A stretch of 6,191 nucleotides of DNA from positions 1 to 6,191 of the forward strand of contig CANHYS010000146.1 in the NCBI GenBank assembly GCA_947464585.1, read 5' to 3'. The notes under the pieces were generated by a model. It saw nothing but the letters and a program-made list of their open reading frames with translations, searched no databases and was not told where the DNA came from. Position numbers and translations under genes: made by a program. This document shows, one piece after another, positions 1-5,743 of the stretch (position 1 is its first letter; each line of letters opens with the position of its first letter). Source of the stretch: Planctomycetaceae bacterium. Lineage in GTDB: Bacteria > Planctomycetota > Planctomycetia > Pirellulales > UBA1268.

Positions 1-564
1 GCGGTTGCCTGCTTCGAGCGAACGGTCGTCGGGGGCCGGTCACGGTTCGACGACTTCATACGAGGAAATGCAACGGCCCTCTCCGACCAGGAGTTCCTCG
101 GCCTCGACCTTTTTCGCCGCGACGCGCGGTGCATGCACTGCCATCACGGCCCCCTCTTCAGTGACGGTCGCTTCCACGATCTTGGCCTGAGCTTCTATGG
201 AAGAAGCAACGCCGATTCTGGCCGATACGGAGTCACTGGCGTGGCGGCCGACAACGGCCGCTTCCGCACACCGTCACTCCGGGACGTGACGCAGACCAAG
301 CCACTCATGCACAACGGCATGTTTGGTTTGACGGGAGTGCTCAACATGTACAACGCCGGTATGGTGACGCTCAAGCGGGCGGCACACCAGGGCGACGATC
401 CGGTCTTTCCGGTGAAGTCGCCGCTTCTGAAGCCCCTCGGCCTCAATAAACAAGACCTCGCCGATCTCGCCGCTTTTCTCGGAGCGCTCATGGAGCCGCG
501 TCATCGGGAACGGCCACCGGCACTGCCGGAGATCGACGGAGCAGGCGACACCGCCGAGCGATGA
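1..564 (+). CDS. Di-haem cytochrome c peroxidase / MauG-family protein, C-terminal part (5' end outside window)
   Basis: Reading frame 1 is open from the first base to TGA at 562-564, giving 187 residues of a gene that starts to the left. Members of this family are exported c-type cytochromes that reduce peroxide or carry out related haem redox chemistry in the periplasm. The visible part holds one covalent haem site, CMHCH, at residues 44-48 (bases 130-144), preceded by the family-typical 'ALSDQEFLGLDLFRRDARC' stretch. It is followed by GRYGVTG and FRTPSLRDV, then PLMHNGMF (about residues 101-108), which matches the PYMHDGSF loop of this family. A second CXXCH should lie upstream, outside the window. 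The end, KPLGLNKQDLADLAAFLGAL, is the usual C-terminal helix, and a hydrophilic tail follows. ATG at 133 lies inside the haem motif and cannot be the start. The last 64 bp overlap the convergent kinase gene. The family call is strong; peroxidase versus a MauG-like role cannot be separated here. Confidence 0.9.
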   Translation, partial: AVACFERTVVGGRSRFDDFIRGNATALSDQEFLGLDLFRRDARCMHCHHGPLFSDGRFHDLGLSFYGRSNADSGRYGVTGVAADNGRFRTPSLRDVTQTKPLMHNGMFGLTGVLNMYNAGMVTLKRAAHQGDDPVFPVKSPLLKPLGLNKQDLADLAAFLGALMEPRHRERPPALPEIDGAGDTAER

Positions 565-3500
565 ACATCGGCGGGGGCAGTCGCAGGCTTCGATGCGACT
601 GCTTTTGTCAACGTGCGAGCCGCAGCTGCCTGCCGCGCGGTCACGATCTCGGCATTGGAGAGCCCCCAGATTCTCACCGCACCGTCAGTAGCCGCGGCCA
701 CAATCCGGGTGCCGTCAGGGCTGAGGGCGACGGCCTTCGGGTAATCCCGCTGACCGGGCAAGGCGGCGAGTTCCTGCCCGAGCGCCGTATCCCAGATGCG
801 GACCGTGCCATCCGCTGCGGCCGTGATGATCCGGCGACCATCGGGGGTGAACATCACCTTCTCCACGGAGTCTTCGTGCCCCTGCAACATGCGAATGGTT
901 TGAGCGGAGCCGGTATCCCAGAGGCCCACGGTGCCATCCGATCCGCCCGTCACCATCTGCGTGCTGTCCTGACAAAAGGAAATTGCCCGTACGCTGCCAT
1001 GGTGGGCCGTGACTCTCGCCAGCAGACTGCCGGTGGCAAAGTCGCTGAGATAGAGGCTGCCGATCGCCATGCCACTGGCCAGAATCCGTCCGTCAGGGCT
1101 CACTGCAAGAGATGTCATGTGGCCATGCGGTGAAAGGCCTGCCACCACCTTGCCAGTGGTGCCGTCGAGCAATTTGGCATTGTTGAAGGCGATCCGGCTG
1201 CCGCCAAGCCCGAACACGGCGCCGATGTCCCGAGCCGACGAACGAAGGCCGGTGGTTTCCGCCAGAAGCCGGTGTCCTGTGCTCAGATTCCAGACCATCA
1301 TCGTGGCATCGACTGACGTCGCCAGGAGACGTTCCCCGTCGGGGCTAAAGGCCACCGCGACCTCGCCCCTACCATCCTCCCCGAAATCGTGTAGTTGCTC
1401 CCCAGTATCCGTCCTCCAGACACGGATGCCTCCGGACTGCCGCGGTGATGTGAATGCGGCTGCCAGCTGACTGCCGTCTGGGCTGTACGCGAGATGGGCG
1501 ACGGTGCCCTCTGCGCCGTCGAGCGAGCACACCCGCTCGACGGTCCGCGGGTTCCAGAGCTCAATGTCACCGGTGTCCTTTGATGCCACCGCCAGCTGCT
1601 CGCCATTCGGACTGAAGGCGGTGGCTGTCATCCCGCGGAGCCCTGCCAGCACGGCCATCGGTTCAGTAATCGCACGCGACCAGACTCGCACCGTGCCGTC
1701 GGCCGAGCCGGAGGCGAACGCGTCGCCGTCGGGGCTGAATGCGAGTGCCCTGATGACGCCATCGTGGCCGATCAACTCGCTCACCAGAGCGAATGTGTGC
1801 GAATTCCAGAGGCGAAGGTCGCCGTTTACGGCGCCGCTGGCGATCTGGCTGCCATCAGGACTGAAGGCGACGGTACTAACCATCGCGGCATGGCCGTACA
1901 GCCTGCCGAGCGACGCCCCGCTTGCAACGTCCCAGACGGAAAGATCGTGTTCATCGGAGGGCGCAACCAGACGGCTACCGTCAGGACTGAAATCCAGTGG
2001 AGTCGGCACTGGACTCAACCACTTGGAGAGGTCGACGGTAGAAATACGACTGCCGTCCTCAGTGTCGTACACGATCAGGTCGAGCCGACGTCGGTCCTCT
2101 CGGGTCAGGACCGCGAGTCGAGAGCCGTTGGGACTGAATCGGAATGACGTAGGCCCGGGGGCGGTCCTTTCGTATCTGCCGAGAAGTCTGCCGCTGCCGG
2201 CGTTCCAGAGCCCAAGATGTCCCTTGGCGTCGATCGTGACCAGCCGACCACCATCAGGGCTGAACGCCATGCGATGGATTCGTCCGACTTCTCCATCGAG
2301 GACCGCCTCAGTCGTGCCTGTCGACTGGTCCACGATACGCATGCCACCATCGCGGGTACTCACCGCGAGGCGTCGGCCATCCGGGCTGAGGGGCAGCGGC
2401 TGGACTGAATCTGTCCGACGAATGCCCAACGCAACTGCAGCAGGGCCAGCGGACCCTGTCGGACGAATGCCCAACGCGACTGCAGCAGGGCCAACGGGCC
2501 CCAACGGACGAATGCCCAACGCGACTGCAGCGATGCTGCGGGCGGCCCATTGCTGGAGCGACTCATCGTCACACGCCGGCAACCTGTCGTACTGGTACCC
2601 GCTTCCAACGTGAAAGCACATGAGAGACCGAGAAAGGAACATCCACATGTCGCGGCGATTTCCCAAAAGCAGCCGCTGTTCCTCAGGCGACATCGGCACC
2701 TTCGGGATATTTCGTTCGTCCGCTGTGGTTACGGCAAGAGCCGTTCCCTCGGCATCATAGGCGAGGTCGCAGATGATCCCCAATTGAGAGTCGACGACGG
2801 TGAGGGCGTTGTCTAGCTGCGCCCCCAAGCACTGCATTTCAATCGGAAGCGGAGATCCCGTGAGCTCGAGATTTCGCGCGTACAGTTGTCGTGCAGCTCG
2901 GTTGTTTTTCGTTTGGAGACATGACTGAAGAGCCCGCAGGTTGGCCGCATAGGCCTGCCGCCGCGAGGTTTCTGCCTCCGCGTCTGCCCGCGTCTTCTCG
3001 CGGCGGGCCGCCTCGCGCTCGTCCGCGGCAGCGCGTGCCTGGGCGATGGCGTCCTGTCTGGCCGCATCAGCCCGCAGGGCAAAGATGGCAATGCCCACGA
3101 CCGCCACAACGAGCGAGGCCACCACGCCCATAGTCGCCAGGGCCGCCAGCCGGTGCCGTCGGGCCAACCTCGTGACTGATTCAAGCAGCCGCGGCGGGCT
3201 GGCGCTGATCGGCTCACCGCGGAGAAATCGCCCCAGATCGGCCTCGAGGTCGGCGGCGGTCGCATACCGTTGGCCGCGTTCTTTCTCCAGGCACTTGGCA
3301 ACGATCGTGTTGAGATCACCGCGGAGCCTCGCGTTGACACGCGAGAGCGATCGCGGCTCGACCTCCTTCACGACGCGGGCCACCTCATAGACTGGCCGCT
3401 TCGCAATGTCGTAGGGTAGACTGCCCGTGAGCAGTTCGTAGAGCACGACCCCGAGCGCATAGACATCGGCCCTGACGTCGAGATCGTCTGCCGCCCCGTC

Positions 3501-4187
3501 GAATTGCTCGGGGGCCATGTAGGAGAGTGTGCCGACGAGCTGACCGATGTCGGTGTGCATCGTCGTCAGTGCCACGTCTCCGTCGGTGGTACGAGCGACG
3601 CCGAAGTCGATGATCTTCGGCTGCCCCGTCGAGTCGACCAGGATGTTGCCCGGCTTCAAGTCCCGATGGATGACGCCCTTTTGATGACCGTGGGCGACTG
3701 CCTGACAGGCGTCGCGGAAAAGGGTGACGCGATCGCGGATCGAGAGATTCCGCTGCTTCGCATAGGAGGTGACAGGGAGGGCGTCCTCGATGTACTCCAT
3801 CACGAAGTAGGGCACCTCGCCACCGGGCAGACGCTCCATGCCCACCGAGTAGATCCTGCAGATGCCAGCGTGGGTGAGCCGGCCCAGGATCTGGGCCTCG
3901 TGCTGGAACCGCTTCGCGGCCGCAGGGGAGAAAACGCCAGGGCGGATCACCTTCACGGCGACCGTCCGGCAGGGCATTCCCTGCAGCCCTTCATACACCT
4001 GCCCCATGCCCCCCTCGTCGATGAGACGGACAATGGTCACGTCGCCAAGCAGCGAGCCGGGGGCGAAGTGTCCGCCACCGGAAGCAGCCCGCTGCCCCAT
4101 GAACTGGCTCAGACCGGCAAAGCTCAACGCCGAGTCACCGATCGACTGGTCATCCGGGATCGAGGCGTCTGCGTCAGGTCGTTCCAT
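501..4187 (-). CDS. Membrane-spanning Ser/Thr protein kinase with C-terminal WD40 propellers
   Basis: This 1228-residue protein should phosphorylate Ser/Thr on protein targets from the inner face of the membrane. The Hanks-type kinase domain spans about residues 48-322: glycine loop DEGGMGQVY (57-65), ATP lysine K79 in VAVK, helix-C E97, catalytic HRDLKPGN (174-181, D176), DFG (194-196), APE (225-227), DVYALG (241-246). The catalytic set is complete, so an active enzyme is expected, although the first loop glycine is D57. A membrane helix covers about 347-371. An Ala/Arg/Glu-rich probable coiled coil covers about 372-445. Roughly fourteen WD40-type units follow (about 460-1179), recognisable by repeated FSPDG and VW/LW-D ends, enough for two seven-bladed propellers. 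Residues 553-597 are three tandem 15-residue repeats. The tail (1180-1228) is Ala/Ser/Pro-rich. The ATG is the first after an in-frame TAG at 4202-4200; only a weak GGGA lies 9 nt before it. The VOC gene ends 60 bp upstream, so co-transcription is possible. Substrates and ligand are unknown. Confidence 0.95.
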   Translation of the reverse strand: MERPDADASIPDDQSIGDSALSFAGLSQFMGQRAASGGGHFAPGSLLGDVTIVRLIDEGGMGQVYEGLQGMPCRTVAVKVIRPGVFSPAAAKRFQHEAQILGRLTHAGICRIYSVGMERLPGGEVPYFVMEYIEDALPVTSYAKQRNLSIRDRVTLFRDACQAVAHGHQKGVIHRDLKPGNILVDSTGQPKIIDFGVARTTDGDVALTTMHTDIGQLVGTLSYMAPEQFDGAADDLDVRADVYALGVVLYELLTGSLPYDIAKRPVYEVARVVKEVEPRSLSRVNARLRGDLNTIVAKCLEKERGQRYATAADLEADLGRFLRGEPISASPPRLLESVTRLARRHRLAALATMGVVASLVVAVVGIAIFALRADAARQDAIAQARAAADEREAARREKTRADAEAETSRRQAYAANLRALQSCLQTKNNRAARQLYARNLELTGSPLPIEMQCLGAQLDNALTVVDSQLGIICDLAYDAEGTALAVTTADERNIPKVPMSPEEQRLLLGNRRDMWMFLSRSLMCFHVGSGYQYDRLPACDDESLQQWAARSIAAVALGIRPLGPVGPAAVALGIRPTGSAGPAAVALGIRRTDSVQPLPLSPDGRRLAVSTRDGGMRIVDQSTGTTEAVLDGEVGRIHRMAFSPDGGRLVTIDAKGHLGLWNAGSGRLLGRYERTAPGPTSFRFSPNGSRLAVLTREDRRRLDLIVYDTEDGSRISTVDLSKWLSPVPTPLDFSPDGSRLVAPSDEHDLSVWDVASGASLGRLYGHAAMVSTVAFSPDGSQIASGAVNGDLRLWNSHTFALVSELIGHDGVIRALAFSPDGDAFASGSADGTVRVWSRAITEPMAVLAGLRGMTATAFSPNGEQLAVASKDTGDIELWNPRTVERVCSLDGAEGTVAHLAYSPDGSQLAAAFTSPRQSGGIRVWRTDTGEQLHDFGEDGRGEVAVAFSPDGERLLATSVDATMMVWNLSTGHRLLAETTGLRSSARDIGAVFGLGGSRIAFNNAKLLDGTTGKVVAGLSPHGHMTSLAVSPDGRILASGMAIGSLYLSDFATGSLLARVTAHHGSVRAISFCQDSTQMVTGGSDGTVGLWDTGSAQTIRMLQGHEDSVEKVMFTPDGRRIITAAADGTVRIWDTALGQELAALPGQRDYPKAVALSPDGTRIVAAATDGAVRIWGLSNAEIVTARQAAAARTLTKAVASKPATAPADVHRSAVSPAPSISGSAGGRSR
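2415..2538. repeat. 45-bp in-frame tandem repeat, nearly three copies, inside the kinase gene
   Basis: A block beginning (c/g)ggacgaatgcccaacgc on the + strand starts near 2415, 2460 and 2505, a period of exactly 45 bp. Copies 1 and 2 are nearly identical over 34 bases; copy 3 diverges at its end. Being a multiple of three, the repeat keeps the kinase frame and encodes three 15-residue units (residues 553-597), each starting AAVALGIR and followed by a Pro/Gly linker in the first two. It lies in a stretch between recognisable WD40 units, probably a loop. The high identity between copies suggests a recent duplication or a copy number that varies among strains; that is inference. Confidence 0.9.
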
Positions 4188-4200
4188 GGGAGAGGATCCC

Positions 4201-4260
4201 TACCATCGCTCTTATCGTCGCCCCTACCCTCGCTCTTACCCTCGCTCTTACCCTCGTTTG
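4201..4260. repeat. 12-bp tandem repeat, five units, in the VOC-kinase junction
   Basis: The 60 bases divide exactly into five 12-mers with + strand consensus taccctcgctct. Units 3 and 4 (4225-4248) are perfect, unit 1 has one mismatch, unit 5 three and unit 2 four. The rightmost unit includes the last codons of the VOC gene, so the array may have grown from that gene's end. On the minus strand each unit reads TAA/TAG plus three sense codons in the frame shared by the VOC and kinase genes. Stops therefore begin at 4250, 4238, 4226, 4214 and 4202, just before the kinase ATG at 4187. The transcript would be purine-rich (GAGGGTAAGAGC), with repeated GAGGG that could act as weak ribosome-binding sequence; that role is speculative. 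Confidence 0.92.
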
Positions 4261-4595
4261 CGCGACAGCATGAACTCGTTGCCCTCGGCATCGACGCACA
4301 TCGCCAGATGCGGCGGCTCGCCGTTCTCCGGTTCGGGCTCGCGGGCAACCTGTCCGCCGGCCGCCACCACCTCCCGCGCCCCGACGATGACATCGGGCAC
4401 CTGAAAGCTCAGGCCGGTCCAAGTCCGCTTGCCCTCGCCGCCGGAGTGGATACCTATGACCGACCCAAGAATCTCGACCTCGGCGATCACGCTGTTCTGT
4501 TTGAGTACGCGGCCGCCGAAAAGGTCGCGGTAGAATGCCACCGCCCGATCCATGTCGGCGGCCCAGATGACGTACTTCACGCGTTCGACTTTCAT
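4248..4595 (-). CDS. Glyoxalase/bleomycin-resistance (VOC) superfamily protein
   Basis: A 115-residue protein, the usual size for a single-chain VOC protein that forms metal-dependent active sites as a dimer. It opens MKVERVKYVIWAADMDRAVA, with FYRDLFGGRV (residues 21-30) forming the first strand-helix unit. The second half has GLSFQVPDV, the helix AREVVAAGG and the terminal DAEGNEFML (102-110). H50, H96 and E107 sit where metal ligands often occur, but this is not proof of glyoxalase activity; related proteins act on many substrates or bind drugs. The chosen ATG fits the family N-terminus and has TATACT 6 nt before it. An in-frame ATG at 4658, with GGAG 9 nt upstream, would add 21 residues (MQTSTQPAGF and so on) that do not look like the fold. 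The longer open frame beyond is readthrough. The gene lies 60 bp upstream of the kinase in the same frame. Confidence 0.9.
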   Translation of the reverse strand: MKVERVKYVIWAADMDRAVAFYRDLFGGRVLKQNSVIAEVEILGSVIGIHSGGEGKRTWTGLSFQVPDVIVGAREVVAAGGQVAREPEPENGEPPHLAMCVDAEGNEFMLSRKRG

Positions 4596-4601
4596 CGCGG
4601 C

Positions 4602-4607
4602 AGTATA
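4602..4607 (-). promoter_or_regulatory. Putative -10 element of a leaderless VOC transcript
   Basis: The minus strand reads TATACTGCCGCGATG, placing a -10-like TATACT (five of six matches to TATAAT) 6 nt before the VOC start codon. Transcription would then begin at or next to the ATG. The hexamer 17 bp upstream, TTCCGC, is a poor -35. No Shine-Dalgarno sequence precedes this ATG, which agrees with a leaderless message. It would also mean that VOC, and perhaps the kinase, can be expressed separately from the small membrane gene upstream. Confidence 0.4.
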
Positions 4608-4644
4608 CGACGCCGGCCTCTCCCGCGGAAACCCGGCCGGCTGA

Positions 4645-4669
4645 GTCGAGGTCTGCATGGTCGAGGTCT
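4645..4669. repeat. Short direct repeat, gtcgaggtct twice at 15-bp spacing
   Basis: The ten bases gtcgaggtct occur at 4645-4654 and again at 4660-4669, a 15-bp period, in the 104-bp gap between the small membrane gene and the VOC gene. The possible upstream VOC start (4658) lies between the copies, where the repeat would encode ETSTM/QTSTQ. It may be a small tandem duplication or an operator pair; nothing in the sequence favours either. Confidence 0.5.
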
Positions 4670-4699
4670 CCAGTCGCGGCCCCAGCGGACTGCCGTAGG

Positions 4700-4867
4700 T
4701 CAGGGATTCCGTCCAGGTCCCTGCGGTATCGGTGGGGGCGGGGGCGGCTTGATCTGGCCTCGCCAGGGCACCGACGATTTCTGTTTTCGGCCCGTCGGCT
4801 TTGCCAACAGCACGGCGATGCCAGCCAGAATGGCGAGCAGGATCGAGAGCCAGAATCGGGTCGGCAT
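4700..4867 (-). CDS. Small single-pass membrane protein with proline-rich tail, function unknown
   Basis: A 55-residue protein of unknown role. It begins MPTRFWLSILLAILAGIAVL: one hydrophobic segment at about residues 5-22 after a short N-terminus with one Arg, then a basic stretch KPTGRKQK. The tail is Pro-rich, with six prolines in a row (residues 41-46), and ends GPGRNP. Third codon positions are mostly G or C, as in the neighbouring genes, which supports real coding. A longer frame begins at 4975, directly opposite the start of the zinc-ribbon gene, but its extra 36 residues are featureless, and the membrane protein makes best sense from 4867. No Shine-Dalgarno sequence is visible. It lies 104 bp upstream of the VOC gene on the same strand. 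I do not recognise a family; the basic segment suggests the tail is cytoplasmic. Confidence 0.6.
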   Translation of the reverse strand: MPTRFWLSILLAILAGIAVLLAKPTGRKQKSSVPWRGQIKPPPPPPIPQGPGRNP

Positions 4868-4933
4868 GATAGCGCGCCGTGGGGCTAAGGGGTGAATGTC
4901 TGGCTGCCGGGCGGCCTCTGGGGGACCGGAGTG

Positions 4934-4939
4934 TAGACT
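4934..4939 (+). promoter_or_regulatory. Putative -10 element for the zinc-ribbon gene
   Basis: TAGACT lies 34 nt before the ATG of the zinc-ribbon gene and matches TATAAT at four of six positions. A GC-rich run (gtccgcgg) follows, as after the similar hexamers before the VOC and 90-residue membrane genes. No convincing -35 is present upstream. The expected transcript would have a leader of about 28 nt that includes the GGAGG ribosome-binding site. Confidence 0.3.
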
Positions 4940-4962
4940 GTCCGCGGCAGAGGCTGAAACAC

Positions 4963-4967
4963 GGAGG
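4963..4967 (+). promoter_or_regulatory. Ribosome-binding site deciding the zinc-ribbon start
   Basis: GGAGG is followed by six bases and then ATG at 4974, a textbook Shine-Dalgarno arrangement. It settles the start at 4974 rather than the upstream in-frame ATG at 4896, which has no such signal. Strong sites are otherwise scarce here; the only other clear one precedes the BMP gene. Confidence 0.75.
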
Positions 4968-4973
4968 TTCGCC

Positions 4974-5228
4974 ATGGCACCCTACCGCGACGACGATGAT
5001 GATGGCGACGACGACTGGGATGACGACGTCGGCAGCAGTGATGATTCCGCTGACGAGGCAACAGTTCCCTGCCCGTATTGCCGGCGTGAAATCCTGGAGG
5101 ATTCGCCCCGCTGTCCTCATTGCGAGCGATACATCTCCGCGGAAGATTCGCCCCCGCCGCGAAAGCCCCTGTGGGTCATCACCACAGCCCTGATTTGCCT
5201 GGCGATCGTCCTCTGGTGGCTGTATTAG
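4974..5228 (+). CDS. Asp-rich zinc-ribbon protein with C-terminal membrane anchor, function unknown
   Basis: An 84-residue protein in three parts. Residues 5-27 are extremely acidic, with runs of Asp (RDDDDDGDDDWDDDVG). Residues 33-50 form a compact zinc ribbon: CPYC (33-36), ten residues, then CPHC (47-50), four cysteines that should hold one zinc. After a proline-rich linker, residues 66-82 (PLWVITTALICLAIVLWWLY) make a C-terminal transmembrane helix, so the ribbon and acidic arm probably face the cytoplasm. Ribbon-plus-helix proteins of this size are common in planctomycetes as uncharacterised membrane proteins; the ribbon could mediate protein or nucleic-acid contacts. The GGAGG site fixes the start. 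It is transcribed divergently from the small membrane gene at 4700-4867 and ends 20 bp before the end of a possible convergent ORF. Confidence 0.85.
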   Translation: MAPYRDDDDDGDDDWDDDVGSSDDSADEATVPCPYCRREILEDSPRCPHCERYISAEDSPPPRKPLWVITTALICLAIVLWWLY

Positions 5229-5246
5229 CGGTCGCTGCCGCGACGG
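5229..5246. terminator. Possible weak hairpin after the zinc-ribbon gene
   Basis: Directly after the TAG stop, CGGTCGC and GCGACGG can pair around a TGCC loop with one G-G mismatch (a perfect core of GTCGC/GCGAC). No T run follows on either strand, so it is not a classical intrinsic terminator. Its place between two convergent reading frames makes a bidirectional end signal plausible but unproven. Confidence 0.25.
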
Positions 5247-5248
5247 GC

Positions 5249-5371
5249 TCATTCGTCGTAGGGAACGTCGTGGTCGCCGGATGGCAGTTCGTCATAGTCG
5301 TCTGACACGTTGTCGAGCCACGGGGCGAGATCGGGGAAACTCGTATGACAGGTCATGATTGCTTCACGCAC
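5249..5371 (-). CDS. Possible small acidic protein (35-40 residues), doubtful
   Basis: A minus-strand frame ends with TGA at 5251-5249. It reads VREAIMTCHTSFPDLAPWLD from a GTG at 5371, or starts at ATG 5356 (35 residues), and ends in an acidic, aromatic tail rich in Asp, Tyr and Glu. Above the GTG the frame stays open for about a dozen more codons (…DAEAAA) before a TAG, with no ATG. C or G in most third positions of the second half, a compact fit between its neighbours, and the lack of any other gene in 5229-5423 argue for coding. Short length, no clear Shine-Dalgarno sequence and no recognisable family argue against. It may also be the remnant 3' end of a lost gene. It lies 52 bp downstream of the 90-residue membrane gene on the same strand. 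Confidence 0.35.
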   Translation of the reverse strand: MREAIMTCHTSFPDLAPWLDNVSDDYDELPSGDHDVPYDE

Positions 5372-5423
5372 GGCCGCTGCTTCAGCATCCCTGGGAGCAC
5401 GCGTTCCTGGCTATTGTTCGCGA

Positions 5424-5696
5424 TCATTTGCCACCCCATCGCCAGCGCGGAGGCTCCCCTGTCCACCAGCAGATCGCGATGAGCATCGCGGTGAGCCCGC
5501 ACACGCTCACCAGAAAGCCGGTCATGTTCCGGACGGGCGGAAAGAGTAATGGGGCGACTGCTAAAAGAGCCACGTACACCAGCGTCACCAGCGTGCCTTC
5601 CCATGTGCACGGCGGACCCCACCCCCAGCCATAGGTCTTCATGGGGAACCAGTAACGAGGCACTGGGGCTTGGTCTGGCGTATCAGATTCATCCAT
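5424..5696 (-). CDS. Small two-helix membrane protein with aromatic VPRYWFP…GWGWG motif
   Basis: A 90-residue protein. An acidic N-terminus (MDESDTPDQAP) leads to a striking aromatic block, VPRYWFPMKTYGWGWGPP (residues 12-29), then TWEGT. Two hydrophobic helices follow at about 33-52 and 58-77, and the C-terminus is Trp/Arg-rich (WWTGEPPRWRWGGK). I recall similar small uncharacterised proteins with a YWFPxKxYGWGWG signature just before two membrane helices, from several bacterial phyla; I know no function for them. ATG 5696 is preferred over an upstream in-frame ATG at 5771 because the extra 25 residues are unremarkable and a TAGACT element sits 8 nt before 5696. No Shine-Dalgarno sequence is seen. 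It is divergent from the BMP gene. Confidence 0.85.
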   Translation of the reverse strand: MDESDTPDQAPVPRYWFPMKTYGWGWGPPCTWEGTLVTLVYVALLAVAPLLFPPVRNMTGFLVSVCGLTAMLIAICWWTGEPPRWRWGGK

Positions 5697-5704
5697 GACC
5701 GCAG

Positions 5705-5710
5705 AGTCTA
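5705..5710 (-). promoter_or_regulatory. Putative -10 element of a leaderless transcript for the 90-residue membrane gene
   Basis: The minus strand reads TAGACTCTGCGGTCATG: a hexamer identical to the one before the zinc-ribbon gene, with its end 8 nt from the start codon, so the transcript would start at or within a base or two of ATG. The best -35 candidate, CAGACG at 18-bp spacing, matches only three of six consensus bases. Confidence 0.4.
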
Positions 5711-5743
5711 GCGTTCGCCTGATCTCCACGTCTGCATCCCATG

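Noticed and set aside
5..190. 61-codon plus-strand frame at the left edge
   Set aside because: It is out of frame with the peroxidase, whose haem motif and surrounding family residues explain these bases.
2415..2538. Possible CRISPR-like array
   Set aside because: The period is 45 bp with the sequence between the cores also repeated, there are fewer than three full copies, and the repeat keeps a protein frame. It is a coding tandem repeat.
1504..2613. 369-codon plus-strand open frame opposite the WD40 region
   Set aside because: The product is Ser/Arg/Pro-rich with periodic SGLK-type segments that are the complement of repeated SPDG codons; it mirrors the WD40 repeats.
3504..4895. 463-codon plus-strand open frame opposite the kinase and VOC genes
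   Set aside because: It is antisense to a clear kinase domain and VOC fold, its translation shows no fold or motif, and long antisense frames are common in GC-rich coding DNA.
4868..4975. Upstream extension of the 55-residue membrane protein to an ATG at 4975
   Set aside because: The added residues are low in information and the ATG comes from the CCATGG palindrome that forms the zinc-ribbon start on the other strand.
4248..5252. 334-codon minus-strand frame ending at the VOC stop
   Set aside because: Only the last 115 residues form a protein family. The rest overlaps the 55-residue membrane gene in another frame and the zinc-ribbon gene on the other strand, and has no recognisable domain.
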